Source: Bacteroidaceae bacterium
Lineage (GTDB): Bacteria > Bacteroidota > Bacteroidia > Bacteroidales > Bacteroidaceae
Reading direction: 5' to 3'
Assembly: GCA_024682035.1 (NCBI GenBank)
Contig: JAIKZS010000037.1
Span: forward strand, 1 to 51,519
DNA length: 51,519 nt
A model generated the notes under the pieces. That model did no database searches. It saw nothing but the letters and a program-made list of their open reading frames with translations, and was not told the DNA's origin. A program made the translations under genes and the position numbers. Shown piece by piece: positions 34,669 to 43,303 of this stretch (the first letter of the stretch is position 1; each line of letters opens with the position of its first letter).

Positions 34669-34700
34669 CAAAGATAGACTTCCTTTCAGTAGCCTCCAAA
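34669..34700 (-). promoter_or_regulatory. Consensus promoter in the 1-kb gene-poor region
   Basis: On the minus strand TTTG (34700-34697), 20 bp, then TATCTTTG (34676-34669). Both elements and the spacing are exact, so a transcript should start near 34665 and run toward the tannase gene. Confidence 0.7.
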
Positions 34701-34966
34701 CATTTTAGCTACTCATTTCGGCAAAAATAAAAATATTTCACCAATTAATAAGCTGATGCATAGTAGTTTATTTGGTAAAAACACCCTATTTCATACACCT
34801 CTCCAATAGCGTACACTTTCTTTGCCATTCAGCTGGGGACTTTCATATGAAAACGAGGCGGCAAAATGCCCCAAATGACTTTGCACGGTTCTAACCAGCA
34901 GCAAGAATACTGGAACGGTAGCGATACAATAGTTACAGCAGAAAAGAGGACGTTTGCTCCCGTAGC

Positions 34967-35306
34967 TACCGGAGTGCGTGACGCGTGACAAGTGACATTT
35001 GGTTTTTGTACTTTGTCAGGAATAAGGAAGAGATAATAAGCTTATTTATATTAATAATATTATAATTATAATATTATTAATATAAATAAAATTTTTAATC
35101 TTAATATTTATTACTCATTACAGGAAACCATCTTCTTATTTTAAACTAAAATCCATATTTTTGCAACAAATCTTAAATTTCAAACTTTTCCAGGAAGCAT
35201 CATCCTATTCGGAGAAAAGGCACCTTACTGGTTATCCAAAACAGTGAAAGACATAATAACATTATCCAAGATGTCACTTGTCACACGTCACGCGTCACTC
35301 TCCGGT
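34967..35306. repeat. Non-coding element bounded by inverted heptamer arrays (MITE-like)
   Basis: The left end reads TACCGGAG followed by GTGACGC, GTGACAA, GTGACAT units. The right end is its inverted counterpart, made of GTCACTT, GTCACAC, GTCACGC, GTCACTC and then TCCGGTA. The ends differ by about one 7-bp unit. The ~340 bp between contain no ORF but carry a 48-bp A/T palindrome. No target-site duplication is obvious, so mobility is not shown. Confidence 0.5.
35042..35089. repeat. 48-bp perfect A/T palindrome
   Basis: Every base from 35042 to 35065 pairs with its mirror from 35066 to 35089, and the sequence contains only A and T. There is no spacer at the centre, so it can extrude as a cruciform or act as a very AT-rich unwinding site. 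It lies in a gap between two divergent-tail regions with no known role. Confidence 0.9.
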
Positions 35307-35338
35307 AAAAACGAGCAAAAGTTATCCCCTCCCCTTCA

Positions 35339-36757
35339 CTACTCCACCTGGTCCTTGGGGTAGTTCACCAGGTAGAGGGTGCCGGTGGCACGGGTAAAAG
35401 CGGTGTAGAGCCATTTGAAATAATCGGGGGTAAGGGCATCGTCGGGCATGTAGCCTTGATCGATGAAAACATTGGTCCACTGGCCGCCCTGGGCTTTATG
35501 ACAGGTAACGGCATAGGCGTATTTTATTTGCAGAGCGTTGTAATAGGCATCGTCTCGCAACTTTTTCAAGCGTTCACGCTTCTGGCTGATGTCGGCATAG
35601 TCTTCTAGTACCTTGTTAAACAGATGTTCGTTTTCTTCTCGGGTAAGGGCCGGGGCTTCACTGTGCAGGGTGTCGAGCAGTACGGTAGCTTCCACTTCAG
35701 CATCGTCATAATCAGGCAAGGTGAGCATCACATCGGCAAAACGGAAACCGTAGAGGCTGCGTTCGTTGCGTACCCTGCGCACAACAGCCATTTCGCCGTT
35801 GGCTATGAAATCGACCTGACGATGTTGCTGGGTCCAGTAATAATTGTTTTTCACGATCATGAGACGGTCTCCTCCTTCCAACTCCGACTCACGCCATAGT
35901 ATTTGTGAACGGATACCATTATTATATATATTGGCTCGCTTGTTGGAACGGCAAATGACGATGGTCTCATCAACACCGTCACGCTGGTAGCAGTCTTCGA
36001 GCTGGGCTATGAGGGCATCGCCACGCAGCGTCTGGATGTCGGCAAAGCCGGTGACCTTAATTTTAGGCAGTGCATGGAACTGACCGGTGACGATGAGGTG
36101 GCGCAGGGAGGTGGCATTCCACAAGATGCCGGAGTTGTAGGACTGGCGCACCACTTGGGTGAGGGTTGCTTCGAACACCTGCAACTGATAGCCACGCAGG
36201 GCATCGGCATAAAGGGCCGGACTGAGGTCCTCGCCTACGGGTGGCAACTGAGCTGTATCACCCATAAGCATGAGTTTGCAGTCTTCGCCACTATAAACAA
36301 AGTTAATGAGGTCGTCTAACAAGCATCCGGATCCGAACGGAGAACCTGCATTCCCCTGGTTAGATATCATAGAGGCCTCATCGACAATAAAGAGGGTGTG
36401 CTTGGCAAGATTGTCATTAAGAGAGAAACTGCCCATATCGGCCGTCAATGAGCGCTGACGATATATTTTTTTATGTATAGTATATGCTGGATGGCCAGCA
36501 TAGGAAGCAAAAACCTTGGCAGCTCTGCCGGTGGGAGCCAGTAAAACACACTTCCACTGAAGCTGGTCGAGCGTGCGGACCAGCGCACTGAATAATGAAG
36601 TTTTGCCCGTGCCTGCATAACCTTTTAAAAGAAACAGAACATGGCTTTCGGATAAAAACATAAAATCTGACAATGTTTTTATCAAATTTTCCTGCTCAAG
36701 TGTTGGTTTGTAAGGAAAATTTTCCTTAATTTGCTGCACCAAATGATTTTTTATCAT
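35339..36757 (-). CDS. RecD-like ATP-dependent DNA helicase
   Basis: A 472-residue superfamily 1B helicase related to the motor of RecD/RecD2 and the AAA_30 group. Walker A GYAGTGKTS is near residue 50, motif II IVDEASMIS near 135, motif III MGDTAQLPPVG near 170, and the C-terminal UvrD-like motifs read TCHKAQGGQW and YTAFTRATG. It is much shorter than RecD2, lacking the long N-terminal domain. A role in DNA repair or recombination is likely. It is divergently transcribed from the membrane-anchored protein gene, with overlapping promoter elements between them. Confidence 0.88.
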   Translation of the reverse strand: MIKNHLVQQIKENFPYKPTLEQENLIKTLSDFMFLSESHVLFLLKGYAGTGKTSLFSALVRTLDQLQWKCVLLAPTGRAAKVFASYAGHPAYTIHKKIYRQRSLTADMGSFSLNDNLAKHTLFIVDEASMISNQGNAGSPFGSGCLLDDLINFVYSGEDCKLMLMGDTAQLPPVGEDLSPALYADALRGYQLQVFEATLTQVVRQSYNSGILWNATSLRHLIVTGQFHALPKIKVTGFADIQTLRGDALIAQLEDCYQRDGVDETIVICRSNKRANIYNNGIRSQILWRESELEGGDRLMIVKNNYYWTQQHRQVDFIANGEMAVVRRVRNERSLYGFRFADVMLTLPDYDDAEVEATVLLDTLHSEAPALTREENEHLFNKVLEDYADISQKRERLKKLRDDAYYNALQIKYAYAVTCHKAQGGQWTNVFIDQGYMPDDALTPDYFKWLYTAFTRATGTLYLVNYPKDQVE

Positions 36758-36787
36758 CTTTTATGAATAAAAATTGTTTGCAAAGGG

Positions 36788-36795
36788 CAAAATTA
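36788..36795 (-). promoter_or_regulatory. Promoter -7 element of the RecD-like gene
   Basis: On the minus strand this reads TAATTTTG (TAnnTTTG), 31 bp upstream of the ATG. Confidence 0.45.
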
Positions 36796-36808
36796 AAATA
36801 ATTTCTTG

Positions 36809-36816
36809 TAATTTTG
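36809..36816 (+). promoter_or_regulatory. Promoter -7 element of the membrane-anchored protein gene
   Basis: TAATTTTG lies 36 bp before the ATG at 36852. It supports that start rather than the longer ORF, which would begin upstream of the promoter. Confidence 0.5.
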
Positions 36817-36851
36817 CAGAACGGAATATAATAACTAAAAAAAATACTAAC

Positions 36852-37538
36852 ATGAAAACTGTATTAAACATTGTTTTGGCTGCCGTCGCAGTTTTTCTGC
36901 TTTACATTTGCTATGAAAGCGTGATGGGGCCTGTCAGATTCGAAGAAGAAAAAGGTATTAGAGACAAAGCTGTTCAGGCTCGTTTACTGGACATCCGTAA
37001 GGCGCAAACTGAGTATAGTAATACCCACGACCGTCAGTACACCAACAACTTTGACTCTTTGATTCATTTCGTTAAGAACCAGAAGCTCCCGCTGGTGTTC
37101 AAGAAGGGTGTGTTGTCTGATGCACAGCTTGAAAGCGGTCTGACAGAAGAAAAAGCAATGGCTATTATCAACAAGGCAAAGAAGACCGGTAAGTATGATG
37201 AAGTTAATAAGAATGGTTTGGAGAACTTCTCTCGTGACACTACTTGGGTAGCTGTTATTGATACTATCTTCCCTAAGGGCTTCAATGCTGACTCTTTGCG
37301 TTATGTGCCTTTTGGCAATGGCATTCAGTTTGAAATGGATACTTTGACCCAGATTGCTCGTTCTGGCGCTCCTATCTGTCTGTTGGAAGTAAAGACTCCA
37401 TACGAGGCATATCTTGGCGACCTTGACAAGCAGGAAATCATTAACCTGAAAGACCAGCAGGTACAGCTGAACAAGTACTGCGGTCTGAAGATTGGTGACC
37501 TGGAGACTGCTAATAACAATGCAGGTAACTGGGAGTAA
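36852..37538 (+). CDS. Membrane-anchored protein of unknown function
   Basis: A 228-residue protein with one N-terminal hydrophobic segment (VLNIVLAAVAVFLLYICYES) and then a soluble domain with a helical start (RFEEEKGIRDKAVQARLLDIRKAQ). It reads as a single-pass inner-membrane protein facing the periplasm. I recognise the arrangement with the DUF3822 gene and rsmD from other Bacteroidetes but know no function. The start is placed at ATG 36852, behind the promoter element. It overlaps the DUF3822 start by 20 bp. Confidence 0.82.
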   Translation: MKTVLNIVLAAVAVFLLYICYESVMGPVRFEEEKGIRDKAVQARLLDIRKAQTEYSNTHDRQYTNNFDSLIHFVKNQKLPLVFKKGVLSDAQLESGLTEEKAMAIINKAKKTGKYDEVNKNGLENFSRDTTWVAVIDTIFPKGFNADSLRYVPFGNGIQFEMDTLTQIARSGAPICLLEVKTPYEAYLGDLDKQEIINLKDQQVQLNKYCGLKIGDLETANNNAGNWE

Positions 37539-38286
37539 TTCTCATCAGTATATATTATCCATCCGCCTTTCAGCGGATGGATTTTATTTTGCCCTCCTTA
37601 ACCAAAAAGTTAAGGAGAATGATGATTCATCCACTTATAATTATAAGGTGGATGAATCATTATCGTTTACGGCCAACTTAAAGCAAGCTATTGAAGAACT
37701 GGAATGGCTGAGCTATAAATACAAAGCTGTGAACATTGAGCTGGCTACGCAGCGTTTCACACTGGTACCTCTTGACTTCTTTGAAGAAGAACATGCAGAA
37801 ACACTGTTCTACCAAAACTTCCAGAAGGTGGACAACGAGGTGGTGGAATATAATGTGCTGCAAAAGAACAATGCGGTGGTGGTGTATGGCATTGACAAGG
37901 TGCTGCTGGCACTGATATACCACACTTTTCCAGAAGCTCATCTGAAAGTACAGGCCGCAGCACTGATAGATAGACTGAGCCTGCTGAACCGCAAGACGGA
38001 ACAGAAGCAGATGCTGTGTGTTGTGGGCAAGGACTGCATGACAATTGTGGTGATGGAAGGGCACCACCTATTGTATGGCAACAGCTTTCATTGCACACAT
38101 ACTACTGACAGGATGTATTATGCGTTGTATGTTTGGAAATTGCTAGGACTTGACCAAACTGCTGACGAAATGTTGCTGGCTTGTAATACAACGGATAGCG
38201 AAGAAATAAAGATGGAGCTGGAGAAGTATATTAGCAACATTAAGCCTGTTGACAATTGCTTTGACTTAGAGACTGCTGAGCTATGA
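37519..38286 (+). CDS. DUF3822 family protein
   Basis: A 255-residue cytoplasmic protein. The N-terminal SIRLSADGFYFALLN and the later VYGIDKVLLALIYHTFPEA resemble the DUF3822 family, which has an actin/ASKHA-like look; its function is unknown. The ATG at 37519 lies inside the end of the preceding gene; the track's TTG at 37492 is less likely. Its stop overlaps rsmD by 4 bp (ATGA), so the three genes form one operon. The 5' part of the coding region carries two strong inverted repeats, reported separately. Confidence 0.82.
   Translation: MQVTGSNSHQYILSIRLSADGFYFALLNQKVKENDDSSTYNYKVDESLSFTANLKQAIEELEWLSYKYKAVNIELATQRFTLVPLDFFEEEHAETLFYQNFQKVDNEVVEYNVLQKNNAVVVYGIDKVLLALIYHTFPEAHLKVQAAALIDRLSLLNRKTEQKQMLCVVGKDCMTIVVMEGHHLLYGNSFHCTHTTDRMYYALYVWKLLGLDQTADEMLLACNTTDSEEIKMELEKYISNIKPVDNCFDLETAEL
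37557..37590 (+). other. Terminator-like hairpin inside the DUF3822 coding region
   Basis: ATCCATCCGC pairs perfectly (10 bp) with GCGGATGGAT across CTTTCA and is followed by TTTATTTT. It starts 18 bp after the stop of the upstream gene but lies within conserved DUF3822 codons. Confidence 0.6.
37622..37660 (+). repeat. 39-bp near-perfect palindrome inside the DUF3822 coding region
   Basis: ATGATTCATCCAC-TTATAA (37622-37640) pairs with TTATAA-G-GTGGATGAATCAT (37641-37660) with only one extra base. It encodes a polar loop of the protein. Confidence 0.85.
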
Positions 38287-38846
38287 GGATTGTAAGTGGC
38301 AAATATAAAGGCAGACGTTTTGAGGTGCCACATTCATTCAAAGCACGCCCTACCACCGATTTCGCGAAAGAAAATCTTTTCAACATCCTTACGAATCTCA
38401 TAGATTTTGAGAATTCTGTGCTGGCACTCGACCTTTTTGCCGGTACGGGCAGCATTACGCTGGAACTGCTGTCAAGGGGATGTGAGCAAGTGGTGAGTGT
38501 GGAGAAAGACCGTGACCACTATGCTTTTATCTGCAAGATACTGAAGGAGCTGGGTGACAAGGCTTGTATGCCTGTGAAGGCAGATGTGTTCAAATATGTT
38601 GAACGCAGCAAGCAGTCGTTCGACCTGATTTTTGCCGACCCTCCTTATGCTTTGCCTAACCTTGACACACTACCCGATCTTATTTTAGGAAATCATTTGC
38701 TGAAAGAAAAAGGATTGTTCATTTTGGAACATGGCAAGGACTACAATTTCGAACAGCATCCACACTTCATGCAACATCGCAGTTATGGAGCTGTGAATTT
38801 CAGTTTCTTCCAACCAACCATCAGAGCAACGGAGACATCAATCTGA
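38283..38846 (+). CDS. rsmD: 16S rRNA (guanine(966)-N2)-methyltransferase
   Basis: Methylates G966 of 16S rRNA using S-adenosylmethionine. This 187-residue Rossmann-fold enzyme opens with MRIVSGKYKGRRF and the substrate-binding RPTTDFAKENLFNIL. The SAM loop is LDLFAGTGSITLELLSRG and the catalytic motif is FADPPYAL. It is translationally coupled to the DUF3822 gene (ATGA overlap). Its 3' end overlaps the convergent cls gene by 26 bp. Confidence 0.95.
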   Translation: MRIVSGKYKGRRFEVPHSFKARPTTDFAKENLFNILTNLIDFENSVLALDLFAGTGSITLELLSRGCEQVVSVEKDRDHYAFICKILKELGDKACMPVKADVFKYVERSKQSFDLIFADPPYALPNLDTLPDLILGNHLLKEKGLFILEHGKDYNFEQHPHFMQHRSYGAVNFSFFQPTIRATETSI

Positions 38847-40260
38847 CAAGACTCTCAATGATTTTACTTCTGCGGTGACGCTTTTCCCACTGCTTCAGAG
38901 AAATCTGCACACAATCGCGCTGATCGGCCAGGAAAATACTACGGGCCTCTTCTGCCACTTGCTGGTCGTAGATGAAGGCGTTGGCCTCAAAATTATGCTC
39001 AAAACTTCGGAAATCCATGTTGGTGGAACCTATGGTGGTAAGCCTATCGTCACTGACCATGAGTTTAGAGTGCAGGAAACCTTTCTGGTAGAAATAAACC
39101 TTTACACCAAACTTCAACATGTCGGACACATAGGAGCGTGATCCCCAATAGGTCATCTTGGTATCAGACTTCTCAGGTATCATGAGACGAATATCTACGC
39201 CCGACAAAGCTGCTGTTTGCAAGGCATTGAGCATAGACTCGGTAGGCAAAAAATAAGGCGTCTGTATATAAAAATAATGCTTGGCATTGCTAATAGCCTT
39301 GACAAGTCCCTTCACAATTTCCTGTCCGGGTTGAACAGGAGAGCTGGTTACCACTTGTATCATGGAAGGCCCCATGTTTCCTATTTCGGGGTAATAGCGG
39401 GCCGATGTGTACAAAGTGCGGTCGGTAAAGTACCAATCGAGCAAAAAGGCCGTTTGTAAGCCGTGTACCGCCTTTCCTTTTATTATCATGTGGGTGTCGC
39501 GCCAAATGCCCCAAGATACACCTTTCACATAGCGATCGGCCAGGTTCATGCCCCCAATGAAGCCAGTGCGACCATCAATGACCACCAGTTTACGGTGGTT
39601 GCGATAGTTAGCCTTATTGGTAAACAGTGGGAAGCGCACCTTCAGGAAGCTGCGTACTTCAATGCCTGCCCCCATCATGGTATCGAAAAACGTATTAGGT
39701 GTTTGCCAACTACCCACATCGTCGTATATTACGCGTATGGTTACACCCTGACGTGCTTTCTGCACCAGTACATCGCGCACTTGGCGTCCTACCTCATCGT
39801 CGGCAAAAATATACGACTGAAGGTGAATATGGTCTTCGGCCAACTGCAATTCGCTAAGCAGGGCCTTTATCCAGTCTGCTCCGGTGGTGAAAATCTTTGT
39901 ATAGTTATGGGAGTAAGGGAACGCATGGTTGGTGTTCTGAAACAGCGAAATCAAGCCCTGATAGTCGGCAGGCAGAGCCATGTCAATCTGCGAAAGATAT
40001 TCGGTCTCTGGATGTTTCAAAAGTTTATTATAAGTGCGTTTGCTGATGATTTGATCACGCCTTTGGGTTCTGCCAAAAAAGATATAGAAAAACAATCCTA
40101 CAACGGGCATAAAGACCAGCACCAATACCCAGGCGATGGTCTTTACAGGGTTGCGATTTTCCAGTACCACCACCCAGATGGTACTGATAATCACGGCTAA
40201 GTATATCAGATAGACTGACCACGAAGCAATTATTCTTACTATTTCAGCCCATTGAACCAT
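38821..40260 (-). CDS. cls: Cardiolipin synthase (phospholipase D family)
   Basis: Makes cardiolipin by phosphatidyl transfer at the inner membrane. This 479-residue protein has two N-terminal membrane segments (SWSVYLIYLAVIISTIWVVV and a second to about residue 58). Two HKD motifs follow: HRKLVVIDGRTGFIGG near 220 and HSKLMVSDDRLTTIGS near 397. The size and order match ClsA-type enzymes. It begins 5 bp after the outer membrane protein gene and so is probably co-transcribed with it. Its C-terminus overlaps rsmD tail-to-tail. Confidence 0.93.
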   Translation of the reverse strand: MVQWAEIVRIIASWSVYLIYLAVIISTIWVVVLENRNPVKTIAWVLVLVFMPVVGLFFYIFFGRTQRRDQIISKRTYNKLLKHPETEYLSQIDMALPADYQGLISLFQNTNHAFPYSHNYTKIFTTGADWIKALLSELQLAEDHIHLQSYIFADDEVGRQVRDVLVQKARQGVTIRVIYDDVGSWQTPNTFFDTMMGAGIEVRSFLKVRFPLFTNKANYRNHRKLVVIDGRTGFIGGMNLADRYVKGVSWGIWRDTHMIIKGKAVHGLQTAFLLDWYFTDRTLYTSARYYPEIGNMGPSMIQVVTSSPVQPGQEIVKGLVKAISNAKHYFYIQTPYFLPTESMLNALQTAALSGVDIRLMIPEKSDTKMTYWGSRSYVSDMLKFGVKVYFYQKGFLHSKLMVSDDRLTTIGSTNMDFRSFEHNFEANAFIYDQQVAEEARSIFLADQRDCVQISLKQWEKRHRRSKIIESLVRLMSPLL

Positions 40261-40265
40261 AGTTT

Positions 40266-43199
40266 TTAAAAACGGCGTCCACCGCCACCTCCGAAGCCGC
40301 CACCGCCTCCGAAGCCGCCAGGACGACCTCCGCCAAAGCCTCCCGGAGGTCCTTGACGATTATTTTGTCTTGCATTATTACCACCAAAGATGTTCAGACG
40401 GTAGATGAAATGCACCATGACATAACTGTTGATGGCATTATATTGGTTGACAGAACGCCCATTGGCCGTCAGAGATCGCATGATGGTGCTCTGCTTTTTC
40501 AGGATATCGTAAGCCTCAACACTCAGCGAAGCTGCTCCTTTGAACAACGTCTGTGATAATTGTGCATTCCAAATGAGCTCGTTACGGTTCATGCTGCTAT
40601 CGCTATAACCACGACGTGCCTGATTGGTAATATTGGTAGAGAGCGTCATGTTCCAAGGCAAGGTAAACTGCGTATTGGCACCAAATGAGAAGGTGTAAGG
40701 CTGCTGGTTATTCTGAGTGTTTAATTTGTTGCGCTCAATGCTGTAATTGATGGCACCGTTAATGCCAAACTCGAACCAGTCGTTACGATATGCACCATTC
40801 AGTCTTTGTCCTAATGTAAGATTGGTGGTAGTATTCTTCTGTTCAACGTGCGTCTTACTGTCGGTCAAATAACCCACATTGTTGGTAAAGCCCAGTTGCG
40901 TAAAAGAATTAATAGTAAACTTCTGGTTTTTCAAAGCCGTATTATAGTTGAACATAGCATTCGCATTCCAGTTACCGTTGATATTCTTCGGCATAGTAGT
41001 CCAACCGCCCGTCTTCTCGTTATAGATACGACTATTACTGATACTGTTCTGTGATGCGTTAAAGAAAACGTTGGCAGAGATGCCTCGCTGCCTCTCGGCA
41101 TTATAGGTATTATAGAACATTGTGAGGGTGTGCGTGAACGACGGCTTCAAACCAGGATTACCCACTTGAATGTTCAAAGGATTGGAGTAATCGGCGATAG
41201 GCAACAGGTTCTCCATGCTGGGTTGTGAACTTCTGCCTCGGTACCTAATTCGGAGCTGACTTACCTTCGAGAATCGATATCTGAAATCCACATTAGGTGC
41301 AAAGTTAAACACATTACGGGTGGTGTCAATCATATAGTCACCACGCTTGTAGGAAAGTACGGTGTGTTGTGGCTGTAAGGTCACACCAGCACTGAGCTGA
41401 TATTTCTCACGATTGAAACGCAAAGTAATGGATGCATCATGGTTATAATAACGATATTCTGCATATTTACTCAAGCTATCAACCTCAGCATTCATATAAC
41501 CCATAGGCAGGTTGTCGCCTAATGCCCATGCGAAATCATTCAAGTTATAAGTTTTGCGATCATTCTTATTCAAACCATACTGGAACTCATAGCTAAATTG
41601 CAGGAAAGTGTTCTGGGCAATTGGTTCGCTATAGGTAAGCTGGGCTGAATAAGTAGTATTCTTGGTGGGTGATGCGATGAACTGATTGCGAATTAAAGTA
41701 GAGTCACCTCCCAATACACTGACCAGCTGATAGTAACGCGTAATTGACTGGATGTACTGATCATTATCATTGTCACCATAGCGGAACTGACCACGAAGGG
41801 TGATATTCCTACCATTGTCGCTCAGTTTGCGGTTCACCTGCAAAGTACTGTTGATGGAAAGCTGGTTTTGCTTGGTCATATTGGAACTTGCAGTAAGATT
41901 CCGACGGATGGCTTTCAGTGGGTCAGAATCATCGAGTATGTCAAAGCTCAGATACTCATTAGGGTTATCAACCACCTTATAAGGGTCACTACTGAAGGTT
42001 CCCGACTCAGAATCAGAACCGTTATTAGTTTTGCCGAACGTCAAAGTTGGACGGAACAAGATGTTGGTCTTGTCATTAGGCTTCCACTCCAAGCGTACAT
42101 TGCCGTTCCACTGATAGTTCTTATTGCGGCTCATAGAATTGCTGTTCATGAACGAGCTGGTACCGTCAGATAGGAAGTTTTCTTGTGAGCTAATATTCAC
42201 CACGTCATTATCACGCCAGTTATAACGGATGCTACCACCCAGTTCTAACTTGTCGGTTTCGGTAGCAAAACTAATACCCGCTGTCTTGGTGGCTGTAAGA
42301 CCGTTGCCGCCTCCAAAGCGCATGCCACCTCCTCCGCCACCACCGGAGAAGCCCCGGTCGTTGACATTGTTGGCACCGGTAATAAGTGAAATCTGTGAGG
42401 TACCATTAAAGTAGTTCATCATGGCACGACTAGTGTAGCGCTTTTCGGTACCGACCCCCAGGTCGATATTGCCAAATAAACCTTGGTTCATATTCTTCTT
42501 CACCGTCAAGTCGAGCACCGTCTCCTCCTCACCGTCTTCAATGCCCGTTACTCGAGCCATATCCGACTGTTTATCGTAAGTCTTCAAGTTCTCCACCATA
42601 TCTACTGGCAGGTTCTTGAGGCCCGTCTGCACGTCGCCACCAAAGAATTCCTTACCATTCACCATGAGCTTCTTGATATCCTTACCATTGATCTTGATGT
42701 TACCCGATTCATCGATTTCAGCCCCTGGCAACTTCTTCACGAGCTCTTCCAGCATGGCACCTTCGGGAGTACGGTAAGCACTGGCATTAAATAACAAGGT
42801 ATCTTCTACCACCTGCACCTGCGCAGCCATAGCAGTAACCACGGCCTCGCGCAAGGCAATTGCATCAAGCTCCATCTTCTGCGTACCCACATCAACATTG
42901 GGCCTGTTATTGGTGAGTGTCAAGTCCTTGAATAGGTTCTTGTAGCCAATGAAAGAAATTTTCATGACATATTTACCGGCCGACACTTTAGGCAATTCGA
43001 ACGAACCATCGTCGAGTGTTGCAGCCCCATTGACGTACGTACTATCGGGCATGGTAAGCATCTGAACAGTAGCTTGTACGATAGGATCACCAGAATCTTT
43101 ATCAAGTACTTTACCCTTGACTGTAATGTTTCGTGTTTGTGCAATAGCTGATGTAACTACCAGCATTGACATAAAGAAGTAGAATAATAGCCTTTTCAT
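40266..43199 (-). CDS. TonB-dependent receptor-like outer membrane protein with Gly-rich tail
   Basis: A 977-residue exported protein with a signal peptide ending near AIAQ. A carboxypeptidase-regulatory-like beta sandwich covers residues ~24-110, followed by a plug-like region (LPGAEIDESGNIKINGKD, LMVNGKEFFGGDV) and a long beta barrel of the OMP_b-brl_3 type. There is no SusD partner next to it, so it is not a classical glycan-uptake pair; the substrate is unknown. Two glycine-rich runs stand out: GGGGGGGMRFGGG near 300 and the ~35-residue C-terminal tail of GGFGGG repeats ending in RRF, where a barrel strand would usually end. The gene is followed directly by cls. Confidence 0.85.
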   Translation of the reverse strand: MKRLLFYFFMSMLVVTSAIAQTRNITVKGKVLDKDSGDPIVQATVQMLTMPDSTYVNGAATLDDGSFELPKVSAGKYVMKISFIGYKNLFKDLTLTNNRPNVDVGTQKMELDAIALREAVVTAMAAQVQVVEDTLLFNASAYRTPEGAMLEELVKKLPGAEIDESGNIKINGKDIKKLMVNGKEFFGGDVQTGLKNLPVDMVENLKTYDKQSDMARVTGIEDGEEETVLDLTVKKNMNQGLFGNIDLGVGTEKRYTSRAMMNYFNGTSQISLITGANNVNDRGFSGGGGGGGMRFGGGNGLTATKTAGISFATETDKLELGGSIRYNWRDNDVVNISSQENFLSDGTSSFMNSNSMSRNKNYQWNGNVRLEWKPNDKTNILFRPTLTFGKTNNGSDSESGTFSSDPYKVVDNPNEYLSFDILDDSDPLKAIRRNLTASSNMTKQNQLSINSTLQVNRKLSDNGRNITLRGQFRYGDNDNDQYIQSITRYYQLVSVLGGDSTLIRNQFIASPTKNTTYSAQLTYSEPIAQNTFLQFSYEFQYGLNKNDRKTYNLNDFAWALGDNLPMGYMNAEVDSLSKYAEYRYYNHDASITLRFNREKYQLSAGVTLQPQHTVLSYKRGDYMIDTTRNVFNFAPNVDFRYRFSKVSQLRIRYRGRSSQPSMENLLPIADYSNPLNIQVGNPGLKPSFTHTLTMFYNTYNAERQRGISANVFFNASQNSISNSRIYNEKTGGWTTMPKNINGNWNANAMFNYNTALKNQKFTINSFTQLGFTNNVGYLTDSKTHVEQKNTTTNLTLGQRLNGAYRNDWFEFGINGAINYSIERNKLNTQNNQQPYTFSFGANTQFTLPWNMTLSTNITNQARRGYSDSSMNRNELIWNAQLSQTLFKGAASLSVEAYDILKKQSTIMRSLTANGRSVNQYNAINSYVMVHFIYRLNIFGGNNARQNNRQGPPGGFGGGRPGGFGGGGGFGGGGGRRF

Positions 43200-43303
43200 T
43201 TAAATACTACAATTGTTAATAAATACGGCTTTATGACATCAGTTTGCCAAATAAGTTTAATGACACCACCCAATATTTAAAATATTTTAAGTTTTTTCGT
43301 CCA

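Noticed and set aside
34967-35338. Possible chromosomal origin (A/T palindrome plus several TTATCC words)
   Set aside because: No exact DnaA box is present, only partial matches, and no replication genes are nearby. A genome-wide GC-skew plot would settle it.
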